The position numbers and the translations under genes were made by a program. This document shows positions 1-5,880 of a stretch of 5,890 nucleotides of DNA, one piece after another. The notes beneath the pieces are model-generated. The model had not been told where the DNA came from, did no database searches, and worked only from the letters and a program-made list of their open reading frames with translations. Location: assembly GCA_937983495.1 (NCBI GenBank), contig CALKAA010000380.1, positions 1-5,890 of the forward strand. The letters run 5' to 3'. The stretch comes from an uncultured Gemmobacter sp. (GTDB taxonomy: Bacteria; Pseudomonadota; Alphaproteobacteria; Rhodobacterales; Rhodobacteraceae). Numbering within the stretch: the stretch's first letter is position 1; each line of letters starts with the position of its first letter.

Positions 1-47
1 GACCACCGAGATCTACACTCTTTCCCTACACGACGCTCTTCCGATCT
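1..47 (+). other. Illumina P5/TruSeq adapter sequence (synthetic)
   Basis: These 47 bases match the 3' portion of the Illumina universal (P5) adapter, including the stretches ACACTCTTTCCCTACACGAC and GCTCTTCCGATCT. Only the first 11 bases of the 58-base oligonucleotide are missing. The biological sequence begins at 48. The boundary is supported independently: the minus-strand reading frame that starts at 194 stays open and family-like down to codon 48-50 and would run into adapter beyond it. This is library contamination left at a contig end, not a genomic feature. Confidence 0.98.
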
Positions 48-194
48 GCCGTCCGCCGAAAGCTCGATGGCCGACATGCCGCCCAGGCGCGGGTCGGGCG
101 AGCGCCAACTGGTTGTGCCCAGATATTCCGGCGTGGCCAGCGCAAGGGCCGGCCAGACGCTCAGAATTACGGTGCAGAGAGAACGGAGGCGCAT
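48..194 (-). CDS. Exported phytase/esterase-like protein, N-terminal 49 codons only
   Basis: A partial gene starts at ATG 194-192 on the minus strand and stays open to the adapter junction at 48. The first 20 or so residues (MRLRSLCTVILSVWPALALA) form a signal peptide: arginines, then a hydrophobic stretch, then a small-residue cleavage site. The mature start reads TPEYLGTTSWRSPDPRLGG and then MSAIELSADG. From memory this resembles the start of alphaproteobacterial 'esterase-like activity of phytase' proteins (phytase-like family, PF13449), in which a segment of the form 'F.G.SALE.S.DG' opens the first beta-propeller-like blade. The family's catalytic part is outside the window, so the function is tentative. 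The start lies inside mepA: 28 bases overlap the mepA 3' end in another frame. No good ribosome binding site is visible, so coupling to mepA translation is likely. The coding frame is fairly secure; the family name is an inference from a short segment. Confidence 0.62.
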
Positions 195-1060
195 TGGGCG
201 GGCAGATCGGCCATGGTGTACTGGCGGGGATGGCGTTTCTTGGGCGCCTCGGGGTCGACGGGTTGCTTGCCGGGCTTCGGCGGGTTCAGATAGTCGGTCA
301 CCCACCACATCAGCGTGTCATCGCAGCCATTGCCGCCCTTGGACAGTTCATCCACGGTGGGTGTCTGGGTCTGGCAGGCGCTGGCCCCCGCCGGGCATTT
401 CAGTCGCACATGGAAATGCGTGTCATGGCCGGCAACCGGGCGGATTTTCTGAAGCCAGGCCTTATCCTTGCGTTTGGCGGTCTTGCACATCTCGATCTTC
501 ACGGCGGCGGCCACGAAGATGCGATCCACCCGCGGGTCAGAGGCGGCGGCGCGCAACAGGGCGTGGTGCTGGGGCGTCCAGTTGCCGGTGACGCTGCGCT
601 GATCGGCGCTGCGCACGGGGATGGAGCTGATATTCTCGCGCTCCTTGCGGCTGAGCGACAGGCTGCGCGGCGGCAGCATCCAGATATCGGCATCAAGGCC
701 GATCTGATGGCTGGCATGGCCGGAGGTCATCGGGCCACCGCGCGGCTGGCTCATATCGCCGATGTAAAGGCCGCGCCAGCCGATCTGGGTGGCCTGCGCG
801 GAGAGATCGACCAGATATTGCACCAGCTCGGGGTGGCCGAAATTGCGATTGCGCGACAGGCGCATGGCCTGCCATGTCGGGCCGGTTTCGGGCAGTTCCA
901 CCAGCCCCGCCGCGCAGCCCTTGGCGTAAGAGCCGATGGGCATGGGCGCCTGTTGCGAGGGCGCGTCCTTGGCACCGAACAACTGGTTCGCCAGTTTCTC
1001 GGCCTGCACAGGGGCGGCAGAAAAGGCCAGAACAGCGGCCAGAATTACGGAACGGATCAT
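167..1060 (-). CDS. mepA: Penicillin-insensitive murein endopeptidase MepA
   Basis: MepA is a periplasmic zinc metallo-endopeptidase of the LAS family (peptidase M74) that cuts D-alanyl-meso-diaminopimelyl cross-links in peptidoglycan and is not inhibited by penicillin. The 297-residue product has a signal peptide, MIRSVILAAVLAFSAAPVQA, with cleavage expected before EKLANQ. The family motif GHASHQIGLDAD is at residues 114-125, giving zinc ligands His118 and Asp125. HDTHFHVRLKCP at 212-223 gives the third ligand His217 and the catalytic His215. Spacing matches E. coli MepA closely (His113, Asp120, His211). Six cysteines in the mature part fit a disulfide-stabilised periplasmic enzyme. I chose ATG 1060 over the in-frame GTG one codon upstream at 1063: the ATG shares one base with the transporter stop (TGATG) and AAGGTGAG lies about 9-10 bases before it. 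Upstream it is coupled to the transporter gene, and its own 3' end overlaps the next gene by 28 bases. Confidence 0.95.
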   Translation of the reverse strand: MIRSVILAAVLAFSAAPVQAEKLANQLFGAKDAPSQQAPMPIGSYAKGCAAGLVELPETGPTWQAMRLSRNRNFGHPELVQYLVDLSAQATQIGWRGLYIGDMSQPRGGPMTSGHASHQIGLDADIWMLPPRSLSLSRKERENISSIPVRSADQRSVTGNWTPQHHALLRAAASDPRVDRIFVAAAVKIEMCKTAKRKDKAWLQKIRPVAGHDTHFHVRLKCPAGASACQTQTPTVDELSKGGNGCDDTLMWWVTDYLNPPKPGKQPVDPEAPKKRHPRQYTMADLPAQCASVLSAP

Positions 1061-2418
1061 CACGACTGCTCACCTTTTGGTTTGACCCAGATTAGCAGAA
1101 CCAGCGCCAGCAGGAACAGCCCGATCAGCGGCGAAACCCCGATGCGCTGCGATCCGCTCAGATCCGAGGTGATGGCAATGGCGAAGGGCGCGATGAAGGC
1201 GGTGGCCTTGCCGGAAAGCGCATAGAGACCAAAGGCTTCGGTCGCGCGCTCGGGCGTGGTGTGGAAGACCATCATGGTGCGCGAGGCCGCCTGCACCGTG
1301 CCGCCCGCCGCCCCGATCAGGATGCCGCAGACATACATGATGATGTCGGGCAGGGCCGAGCCGGGGGCCAGTTCAAAGCCGAAAATCTGCTCACGCGACA
1401 TGCCGACAATGACGGCGCAAACGACGATCAGCACCCAGACCGAGGCCACGATCACGGGCTTGGGCCCGCGTGCAGCGTCGATCTTGCCGCCAATCCAGGA
1501 GGCGAGGGCGCCGGCAATGGCACCGAGGATGCCGAAAACCCCGATCTTCGTGACGCTCCAGCCCAGCACGCCCGAGGCATAGACCCCGCCAAAGACATAA
1601 AGCGCGTTCAGCGAGTCGCGGTAGAACATCGAGGACATGAGATAGGCGAACAGGCTTTTCCGGCTTGGCAGGCTGACCAGCAGCAGCCCCAGATCCTCTA
1701 TCGAGGCGCTAAAACCGCGCGGGGGGGCGGTGCGGCGCGGCTCTTTCACCCAAAGGAAGAAGGGCACCATGAACACCAGATACCAAAGCGCGGTAAAGGG
1801 GCCGACGGCGCGGGTGCCCTCCCGCGTCGTGGCGTCCAGCCCAAGTATGGGATCAAGGCCGATCAGGGTCTTGCCGCTGCCGGTTTCGGCAAACAGCATC
1901 AGCATGATGAGCAGCGACACCACGCCCCCGGCATAGCCAAAGGCGAAACCGGAGCCGGAGATTGCGCCCATCTCCTCGTGGCTGGCGAGGCTGGGCATCA
2001 GGGAATTGGTGAAAATGGTGGCAAATTCCATACCGATCAGGCCGAGGCCAAAACAGGCAATGGCAAAGGTGAGGTCGGGCGCCGTGGGCATCAGGAACCA
2101 CAGGCCGAAAGCGCCGATGACATAGCAGGCCGAAAAGGCCCAGATCCAGACCATGCGGCGGCCAGAGCCATCGGCCAGCGCGCCAAGGACCGGGGCCAGA
2201 AGCGCGATGACGACTCCGGCGATGGTCTGGCCATAGCCCCAAACGGCTTGCGCCTCCGCCGCTGCGGCCTCTGGCGCGAGGCCAAGGCCTTGATAATGCG
2301 CCCGCGCCACTTCTGCAAAATAGGGGCTGAAGATGAAGGTCAACAACAATGTGTTGTAGGGTTGGCTGGCCCAATCAAAGAAGTACCAGCCCCAGATCCG
2401 CTGTTTTGCCGTTGCCAT
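1060..2418 (-). CDS. MFS transporter, UMF1/Atg22-like family
   Basis: This is a 452-residue inner-membrane protein of the major facilitator superfamily, Atg22/UMF1 branch (PF11700), with about 12 hydrophobic helices spread over residues 22-445. Family marks are WGWYFFDWASQPYNT near the N terminus (residues 9-23; the family usually has FxDWAnSaY), the loop between helices 2 and 3, PVLGALADGSGRR (76-88), and the C-terminal ERATEAFGLYALSGKATAF (390-408). Relatives in fungi export amino acids from the vacuole, but the bacterial substrate is generally unknown and I cannot infer one here. The start ATG at 2418 has a purine-rich AGGGGG five bases upstream. The stop overlaps the mepA start. The 70 bases separating it from the thioesterase gene contain a weak hairpin, so it may be part of that operon or have its own promoter. 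The family call is firm; a specific role in cell-wall recycling beside mepA would be speculation. Confidence 0.93.
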   Translation of the reverse strand: MATAKQRIWGWYFFDWASQPYNTLLLTFIFSPYFAEVARAHYQGLGLAPEAAAAEAQAVWGYGQTIAGVVIALLAPVLGALADGSGRRMVWIWAFSACYVIGAFGLWFLMPTAPDLTFAIACFGLGLIGMEFATIFTNSLMPSLASHEEMGAISGSGFAFGYAGGVVSLLIMLMLFAETGSGKTLIGLDPILGLDATTREGTRAVGPFTALWYLVFMVPFFLWVKEPRRTAPPRGFSASIEDLGLLLVSLPSRKSLFAYLMSSMFYRDSLNALYVFGGVYASGVLGWSVTKIGVFGILGAIAGALASWIGGKIDAARGPKPVIVASVWVLIVVCAVIVGMSREQIFGFELAPGSALPDIIMYVCGILIGAAGGTVQAASRTMMVFHTTPERATEAFGLYALSGKATAFIAPFAIAITSDLSGSQRIGVSPLIGLFLLALVLLIWVKPKGEQS

Positions 2419-2464
2419 GCCTGCCCCCTGACGGTTTCGACGATGAAGCCTGAAACGGGGGGGA

Positions 2465-2489
2465 GGCGCAAGGATTTAACCTTGCCGCC
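2465..2489 (-). terminator. Hairpin after the thioesterase gene, possible weak terminator
   Basis: On the minus strand, GGCGGCAAGG pairs with CCTTGCGCC around a six-base AT-rich loop (TTAAAT), giving a stem of nine pairs with one bulged base. It begins at the thioesterase stop codon and ends about 46 bases before the transporter ATG. The bases after it are a run of C rather than T, so it is not a classical intrinsic terminator. It could attenuate read-through into the transporter gene, protect a 3' end, or have no role. Confidence 0.35.
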
Positions 2490-3019
2490 TAGCCCTGCGG
2501 AGGCCAGGGGCGGGTGGCGTCGGCGTCAATCCAGGCCTGCACCCAGGCCGGCAGGGCCGGGCTTTCGGGGTTTTCGCCCATGGCTGCGATCACCGTGGCG
2601 GGGGGCACCATTCCGGATTTGGAGGTGAAGGCCGACCGGGCGAGCATCTGGCTGGTGCAGGTCTCGCCCCGCCACATGCTTTGCTCCAGATAGATGAAGC
2701 GCGCATCCCAGCCCACACAGCGCGAGCGCATGGTGATACGCTGAAAGGCGGTCACGCGTTTGCGATAGCGGGTGGAATTGCCGGCAATTGCCATGCCCCA
2801 GCGGTGTTTTAGCACCACCTTGTCCAGCCCGGTGCGGATGCCCAAGGGCACGCGCCCCAGATCGAACAGCGTCAGCGTGCGGCCATTGTTCAACTCCAGC
2901 CAAGGGTCAATGTCCCAGGGCCAGCAGATGTGCTGGCTGATATGGGTGTCCAGCAAGCCAAGGCGCGGCGCGCGCTTGGCCTTGAGGATTTCCTTGAACA
3001 GACGGAGATAGGGATACAT
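2489..3019 (-). CDS. Acyl-CoA thioesterase-like hotdog-fold protein
   Basis: The 176-residue protein belongs to the 4HBT/hotdog thioesterase superfamily (4HBT_2, THEM6-like), soluble enzymes that usually hydrolyse acyl-CoA or related thioesters. The diagnostic segment is at residues 30-56, including HICWPWDIDPWLELNNGRT and LTLFDLGR. It corresponds to the family's 'DxDxxxHxNNxxYL' helix start, with Asp36 and Asp38 as candidate active-site acids. The usual His of that motif is Glu42 here. Length is normal for a single hotdog domain, and the protein has no signal peptide. I start it at ATG 3019 because a perfect AGGAGG sits six bases upstream (3026-3031). The frame stays open to a TTG at 3067, but that would place the ribosome binding site inside the gene and add a low-complexity Ala/Arg/Gly leader. 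It is the first gene of the minus-strand block and diverges from yggT. The substrate is unknown. Confidence 0.86.
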   Translation of the reverse strand: MYPYLRLFKEILKAKRAPRLGLLDTHISQHICWPWDIDPWLELNNGRTLTLFDLGRVPLGIRTGLDKVVLKHRWGMAIAGNSTRYRKRVTAFQRITMRSRCVGWDARFIYLEQSMWRGETCTSQMLARSAFTSKSGMVPPATVIAAMGENPESPALPAWVQAWIDADATRPWPPQG

Positions 3020-3141
3020 GGCGGGCCTCCTGCTATCGGAGGTGCCGCCAGCCGCGCGCGCGGTCAAGCAAAACGCTGCGGAAATGGTTGTGCTTTTTGG
3101 GGCTTCGCGTTACCTCAACCACAACAGCTAGTGAGGGCACC
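3020..3141. promoter_or_regulatory. Divergent intergenic control region (thioesterase / yggT-recQ)
   Basis: These 122 bases lie between two divergent start codons, so both promoters should be here or just inside the neighbouring genes. Towards yggT, TTGTGC and TTACCT are spaced by 16 bases (about 3089-3116) and could be weak -35 and -10 boxes. Towards the thioesterase a TTGACC (3062-3067, minus strand) could be a -35 box, but I see no convincing -10 at the right distance. A perfect 12-base palindrome, CCGCGCGCGCGG, lies at 3052-3063. Ribosome binding sites are AGGAGG (3026-3031, minus) and GAGGG (3133-3137, plus). The role as a control region follows from gene orientation; the individual boxes are weak guesses. 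Confidence 0.5.
3026..3042 (-). promoter_or_regulatory. Strong ribosome binding site within a short hairpin
   Basis: In the thioesterase leader, CCTCC is followed by a seven-base loop (GATAGCA) and GGAGG, so the Shine-Dalgarno AGGAGG could fold into a five-pair stem ending about six bases before ATG 3019. The AGGAGG decides the start codon. Whether the stem forms and dampens translation is unproven: five pairs is short, and a purine-rich binding site often finds a chance partner in GC-rich DNA. Confidence 0.4.
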
Positions 3142-3429
3142 ATGGTCTCGATCCTGCAAATTCTGCTGATGCTGCTTGGCGTGGCGCAGTTCATCATGCT
3201 GGCGCATATCGTCATGTCCTGGCTGATCAACTTTCAGGTGCTGAACCTGCGCCAGCCGATCGTGGCGCAGCTTTGGTATGGGCTGAACCGGTTGCTGGAG
3301 CCGGTCTATGGCCGGTTGCGCCGGGTGCTGCCCGATCTGGGCGGGATTGATCTGGCCCCGCTGGTGGCGCTGCTGATCGTTTTCGGATTGCGCATCGTGG
3401 TGACCAACAACCTGTATGGCGCCTATTGA
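3142..3429 (+). CDS. YggT family integral membrane protein
   Basis: The 95-residue protein is a single YggT repeat (PF02325), a small inner-membrane protein family. Distant relatives include chloroplast CCB3/YLMG proteins, and in bacteria it has been linked to cell division, membrane organisation and osmotic stress, without a defined biochemical activity. Two hydrophobic helices are visible, residues 3-29 and 69-87. Between them is the family signature LLEPVYGRLRRVLPDLGGID (residues 51-70). The start at ATG 3142 fits the start of the first helix and has GAGGG four bases upstream. An in-frame extension to 3088 would add an 18-residue leader unlike the family. The usual proteobacterial form with two repeats is about 180 residues, so this is the short form, which is normal in alphaproteobacteria. 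Only three bases separate it from recQ, so the two are almost certainly co-transcribed. Confidence 0.93.
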   Translation: MVSILQILLMLLGVAQFIMLAHIVMSWLINFQVLNLRQPIVAQLWYGLNRLLEPVYGRLRRVLPDLGGIDLAPLVALLIVFGLRIVVTNNLYGAY

Positions 3430-3432
3430 TCC

Positions 3433-5472
3433 ATGCAGCACCCGCGCGATCTGCTGGCGAGGATCTTTGGCTTTGGCGCATTCCGCCCCGGTCAGGAGGA
3501 GATCGTCGAGGCGGTGCTGTCGGGGCGTGACACGCTGGCGATCATGCCGACAGGGGGTGGAAAATCCCTGTGTTTCCAATTGCCTGCGCTGTGCCGTGAG
3601 GGTGTTACGGTGGTGATCTCGCCGCTGATTGCGTTGATGCGCGATCAGGTGCGGTCGTTGCGCGAGGCGGGGGTGGAGGCGGGCGCGCTGACCTCGGGCA
3701 ATACCGATCAGGAAACCGAGGAGGTGTTTCAGGCGCTGGATGAGGGGCGGCTGAAACTGCTTTACATGGCACCGGAACGGCTGGCCTCGGGCGCGACAAC
3801 GGCGCTGCTGCGGCGCGTGGGGGTCAGCCTGATTGCGGTGGATGAGGCGCATTGCGTCAGCCAATGGGGCCATGATTTCCGCCCCGATTACCTGCGCATC
3901 GGCGAGTTGAAGCGCAGCCTGGGGGTGCCGCTGGCGGCCTTTACCGCCACCGCCGATGAAGAAACCCGGGCCGAGATCGTCACGCGGCTGTTCGAGGGGC
4001 GCGAGCCCGCCACCTTTCTGCGGGGCTTTGACCGGCCGAATATTCACCTTGCCTTTGCGGTGAAAGACAGCCCGCGCAAGCAGATCCTTGATTTTGCGGC
4101 GGCACGGCGCGGGCAATCGGGTATCGTCTATTGCGCGACGCGCTCCAAAACCGAGGTGCTGGCGCAAGCGCTGCGCGAGGCCGGGCATTCGGCCTGCCAC
4201 TACCATGGCGGCATGGAGGCCGACCTGCGCCGCGAGGTGGAGGTGCGCTTTCAGCAGGAAGACGGGCTGATCGTCTGTGCCACCATCGCCTTCGGCATGG
4301 GCATTGACAAGCCGGACATCCGCTGGGTGGCGCATGCCGATCTGTCGAAATCCATCGAGGCCTATTACCAAGAGATCGGGCGGGCCGGTCGCGACGGGGC
4401 ACCCGCCGAGACGCTGACGCTTTATGGCCCCGATGACATCCGCCTGCGTCGCGCCCAGATCGACGAAAGCCCGGCCCCCCTGGAGCGGAAAGAGGCCGAT
4501 CACGCGCGGCTGAACGCGCTTTTGGGGCTGGCCGAGGCGATGTCCTGCCGCCGACAGGTCTTGCTGCGCTATTTCGGTGAGGACAGCGCGCCTTGCGGCC
4601 ATTGTGACTTGTGTGACCGGCCGGTGCAGCTTTTCGATGCCACCGATGCGGTCAGGAAGGCGCTGTCGGCGGCGCTGCGCACCGGCGAATGGTTCGGGGC
4701 AGGGCATCTGATCGACATTCTGACCGGGAATGCCACGGCGAAGGTGCGCGAAAAGGGCCATGACGCCTTGCCGACCTTCGGCGTGGGGCGCGAGCTGACC
4801 AAGACCGTCTGGGGCGCGGTGTTCCGGCAGATGATGGGGCGTGACCTCTTGCGCCCCGACCCGGAGCGCTTTGGCGGTCTGCGCATGACCGAGGCCGCGC
4901 GGCCCATCCTGCGCGGTGAGGCCAGCATCACCCTGCGCAAGGATACGTTGCAGGCCACTGCGCGCCCGGCGGTCAAGGCCATGGTCTCGGAGGAGGACGC
5001 ACCGCTGCTTTCCGCGTTGAAAGCCAAGCGGCGGGCCCTGGCTGAGGCGGCGCGGGTGCCGGCCTATGTGATCTTCCCCGACCGGACCCTGGCCGAAATG
5101 GCCGAGCGCCGCCCCGCGACGCTGGACCAGATGGCGCAGATCAGCGGTGTCGGGGCCAAGAAGCTGGAAAGCTATGGCGGCGCATTTCTGGCGGTGATCA
5201 CCGGGGCCGAAGAAAACCTGCATCCGGCGCGGCTCCGGCTGGCCGGGCAACCCGCCGCCGAGATTTTCGACCGACTGGCCGAAGCGCAATTGCGGCTGAT
5301 GCGAGGCGAGGATGGCATCGGCAAGCCGATGTCGCTGTCGCAAACCAGCCTGCGCCGTATCGCGGAGGCGCGCCCACAGACCCTGGACGAACTGGACCGC
5401 GCGGGCGATCTGGGCGCGGCCAAGCTGGAGCGGTTTGGCGAGGCCTTTCTGAGGGTCTGCCGCGACGCTTGA
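3433..5472 (+). CDS. recQ: ATP-dependent DNA helicase RecQ
   Basis: RecQ is a 3'-5' superfamily 2 DNA helicase that unwinds DNA in recombinational repair (RecF pathway) and at stalled forks. The 679-residue product shows motif 0 FGFGAFRPGQEE (12-23), Walker A MPTGGGKS (38-45), DEAH at 137-140 running into the RecQ aromatic-rich loop AHCVSQWGHDFRPDY (139-153), motif III AFTATA (169-174), and motif VI QEIGRAGRDG (313-322). The zinc-binding cysteines are Cys372, Cys388, Cys391 and Cys394, followed by the RQC winged helix (about 400-505). An HRDC domain spans about 523-592 and a second HRDC-like repeat about 605-677. E. coli RecQ, at about 610 residues, has only one HRDC, so the extra length is this repeat. 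No ribosome binding site is evident before ATG 3433, and translation is probably coupled to yggT, which ends three bases earlier. All catalytic motifs look intact. Confidence 0.98.
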   Translation: MQHPRDLLARIFGFGAFRPGQEEIVEAVLSGRDTLAIMPTGGGKSLCFQLPALCREGVTVVISPLIALMRDQVRSLREAGVEAGALTSGNTDQETEEVFQALDEGRLKLLYMAPERLASGATTALLRRVGVSLIAVDEAHCVSQWGHDFRPDYLRIGELKRSLGVPLAAFTATADEETRAEIVTRLFEGREPATFLRGFDRPNIHLAFAVKDSPRKQILDFAAARRGQSGIVYCATRSKTEVLAQALREAGHSACHYHGGMEADLRREVEVRFQQEDGLIVCATIAFGMGIDKPDIRWVAHADLSKSIEAYYQEIGRAGRDGAPAETLTLYGPDDIRLRRAQIDESPAPLERKEADHARLNALLGLAEAMSCRRQVLLRYFGEDSAPCGHCDLCDRPVQLFDATDAVRKALSAALRTGEWFGAGHLIDILTGNATAKVREKGHDALPTFGVGRELTKTVWGAVFRQMMGRDLLRPDPERFGGLRMTEAARPILRGEASITLRKDTLQATARPAVKAMVSEEDAPLLSALKAKRRALAEAARVPAYVIFPDRTLAEMAERRPATLDQMAQISGVGAKKLESYGGAFLAVITGAEENLHPARLRLAGQPAAEIFDRLAEAQLRLMRGEDGIGKPMSLSQTSLRRIAEARPQTLDELDRAGDLGAAKLERFGEAFLRVCRDA

Positions 5473-5484
5473 CATCGGGTGACC

Positions 5485-5880
5485 TCAGGCGACAGAGGCT
5501 TCGTCTTGCGGTGCGACCGGCAAGACGCCGGGCGGCGTATAGGCCTGCAAGGCATCGTAAATCGCAGTCTTGCGCAGCGGCTTTGTCAGATAGCGGTCGA
5601 TCCCGGCGGCCAGGATCGCATCGGCATCGCCTTCCATCGCATGCGCGGTCAGCGCCACGATGGGCACATGGCTTTGCCCGGCCTCCAGCTGGCGGATGGC
5701 GCGGGCGGCGTCGCGCCCATCCATCTCGGGCATGGAAATATCCATGAAGATCAGGTCGGGCTGAAAGCTGCGAAACAGCTCCACTGCCTCACGGCCGTTA
5801 TTGGCGAATTCCAGATCCATTGCCAGATCCTTCACCATCTTGCGGAAGACCAACTGGTTGGTGCGATTGTCTTCGGCGGC
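5485..5880 (-). CDS. Receiver domain, C-terminal end of a probable hybrid sensor histidine kinase (5' truncated)
   Basis: The last 131 codons of a minus-strand gene run open to the right adapter junction. They form a complete CheY-like receiver domain: acidic pair Glu3-Asp4 (AAEDNRTNQ), phospho-acceptor Asp47 (DLIFMDISMPEMDG, 42-55), conserved Thr78 (VALTAHAM, 75-82), and Lys100 in YLTKPL (97-102). A short Pro/Ala-rich tail follows. The AEDNxxNQ and FMDISMPEMDG wording is typical of receiver domains fused to the C terminus of hybrid histidine kinases, where phosphate passes from the kinase His to Asp and usually on to a phosphotransfer protein. A stand-alone response regulator is possible, because only the first few residues of the domain are missing. 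The codon read just before A1 would come from adapter. It converges on recQ with 12 bases between the stop codons, and I see no terminator hairpin there. Confidence 0.88.
   Translation of the reverse strand, partial: AAEDNRTNQLVFRKMVKDLAMDLEFANNGREAVELFRSFQPDLIFMDISMPEMDGRDAARAIRQLEAGQSHVPIVALTAHAMEGDADAILAAGIDRYLTKPLRKTAIYDALQAYTPPGVLPVAPQDEASVA

Noticed and set aside
113..1225. A 370-codon plus-strand open frame opposite mepA
   Set aside because: It is antisense to MepA, which has its signal peptide and zinc motifs intact; the frame itself shows no domain.
1870..1887. TGSGKT in the transporter (residues 179-184), resembling a P-loop
   Set aside because: The first Gly of GxxxxGK[ST] is absent, and the segment is a loop after a membrane helix in an MFS protein, which does not use ATP.
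1261..2628. A 455-codon plus-strand open frame opposite the transporter
   Set aside because: It is antisense to a clear 12-helix MFS protein, and the translated product is low-complexity and resembles no family I know.
3020..3067. Longer N terminus for the thioesterase starting at TTG 3067
   Set aside because: A perfect AGGAGG six bases before ATG 3019 marks the start, and the added residues are a low-complexity leader.
3088..3141. Longer N terminus for YggT starting at 3088
   Set aside because: It adds 18 residues before the first membrane helix, unlike the family, and ATG 3142 has its own GAGGG.
3115..5475. A 786-codon open frame on the minus strand opposite yggT and recQ
   Set aside because: It is antisense to a RecQ with every helicase motif intact. 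Its translation is rich in Arg, Gln, His, Gly and Pro with no recognisable domain, as expected when GC-rich third positions remove stop codons from the opposite strand.
5473..5484. Bidirectional terminator between recQ and the receiver gene
   Set aside because: Only 12 bases separate the stops, and I see at most a four-pair stem nearby (CCTC with GAGG) and no T run.
48..5880. A previously undescribed system, CRISPR array, tRNA, phage or defence genes
   Set aside because: All the coding space is taken by recognisable, mostly housekeeping families with normal spacing. I saw no repeat array, tRNA-like fold or composition shift.
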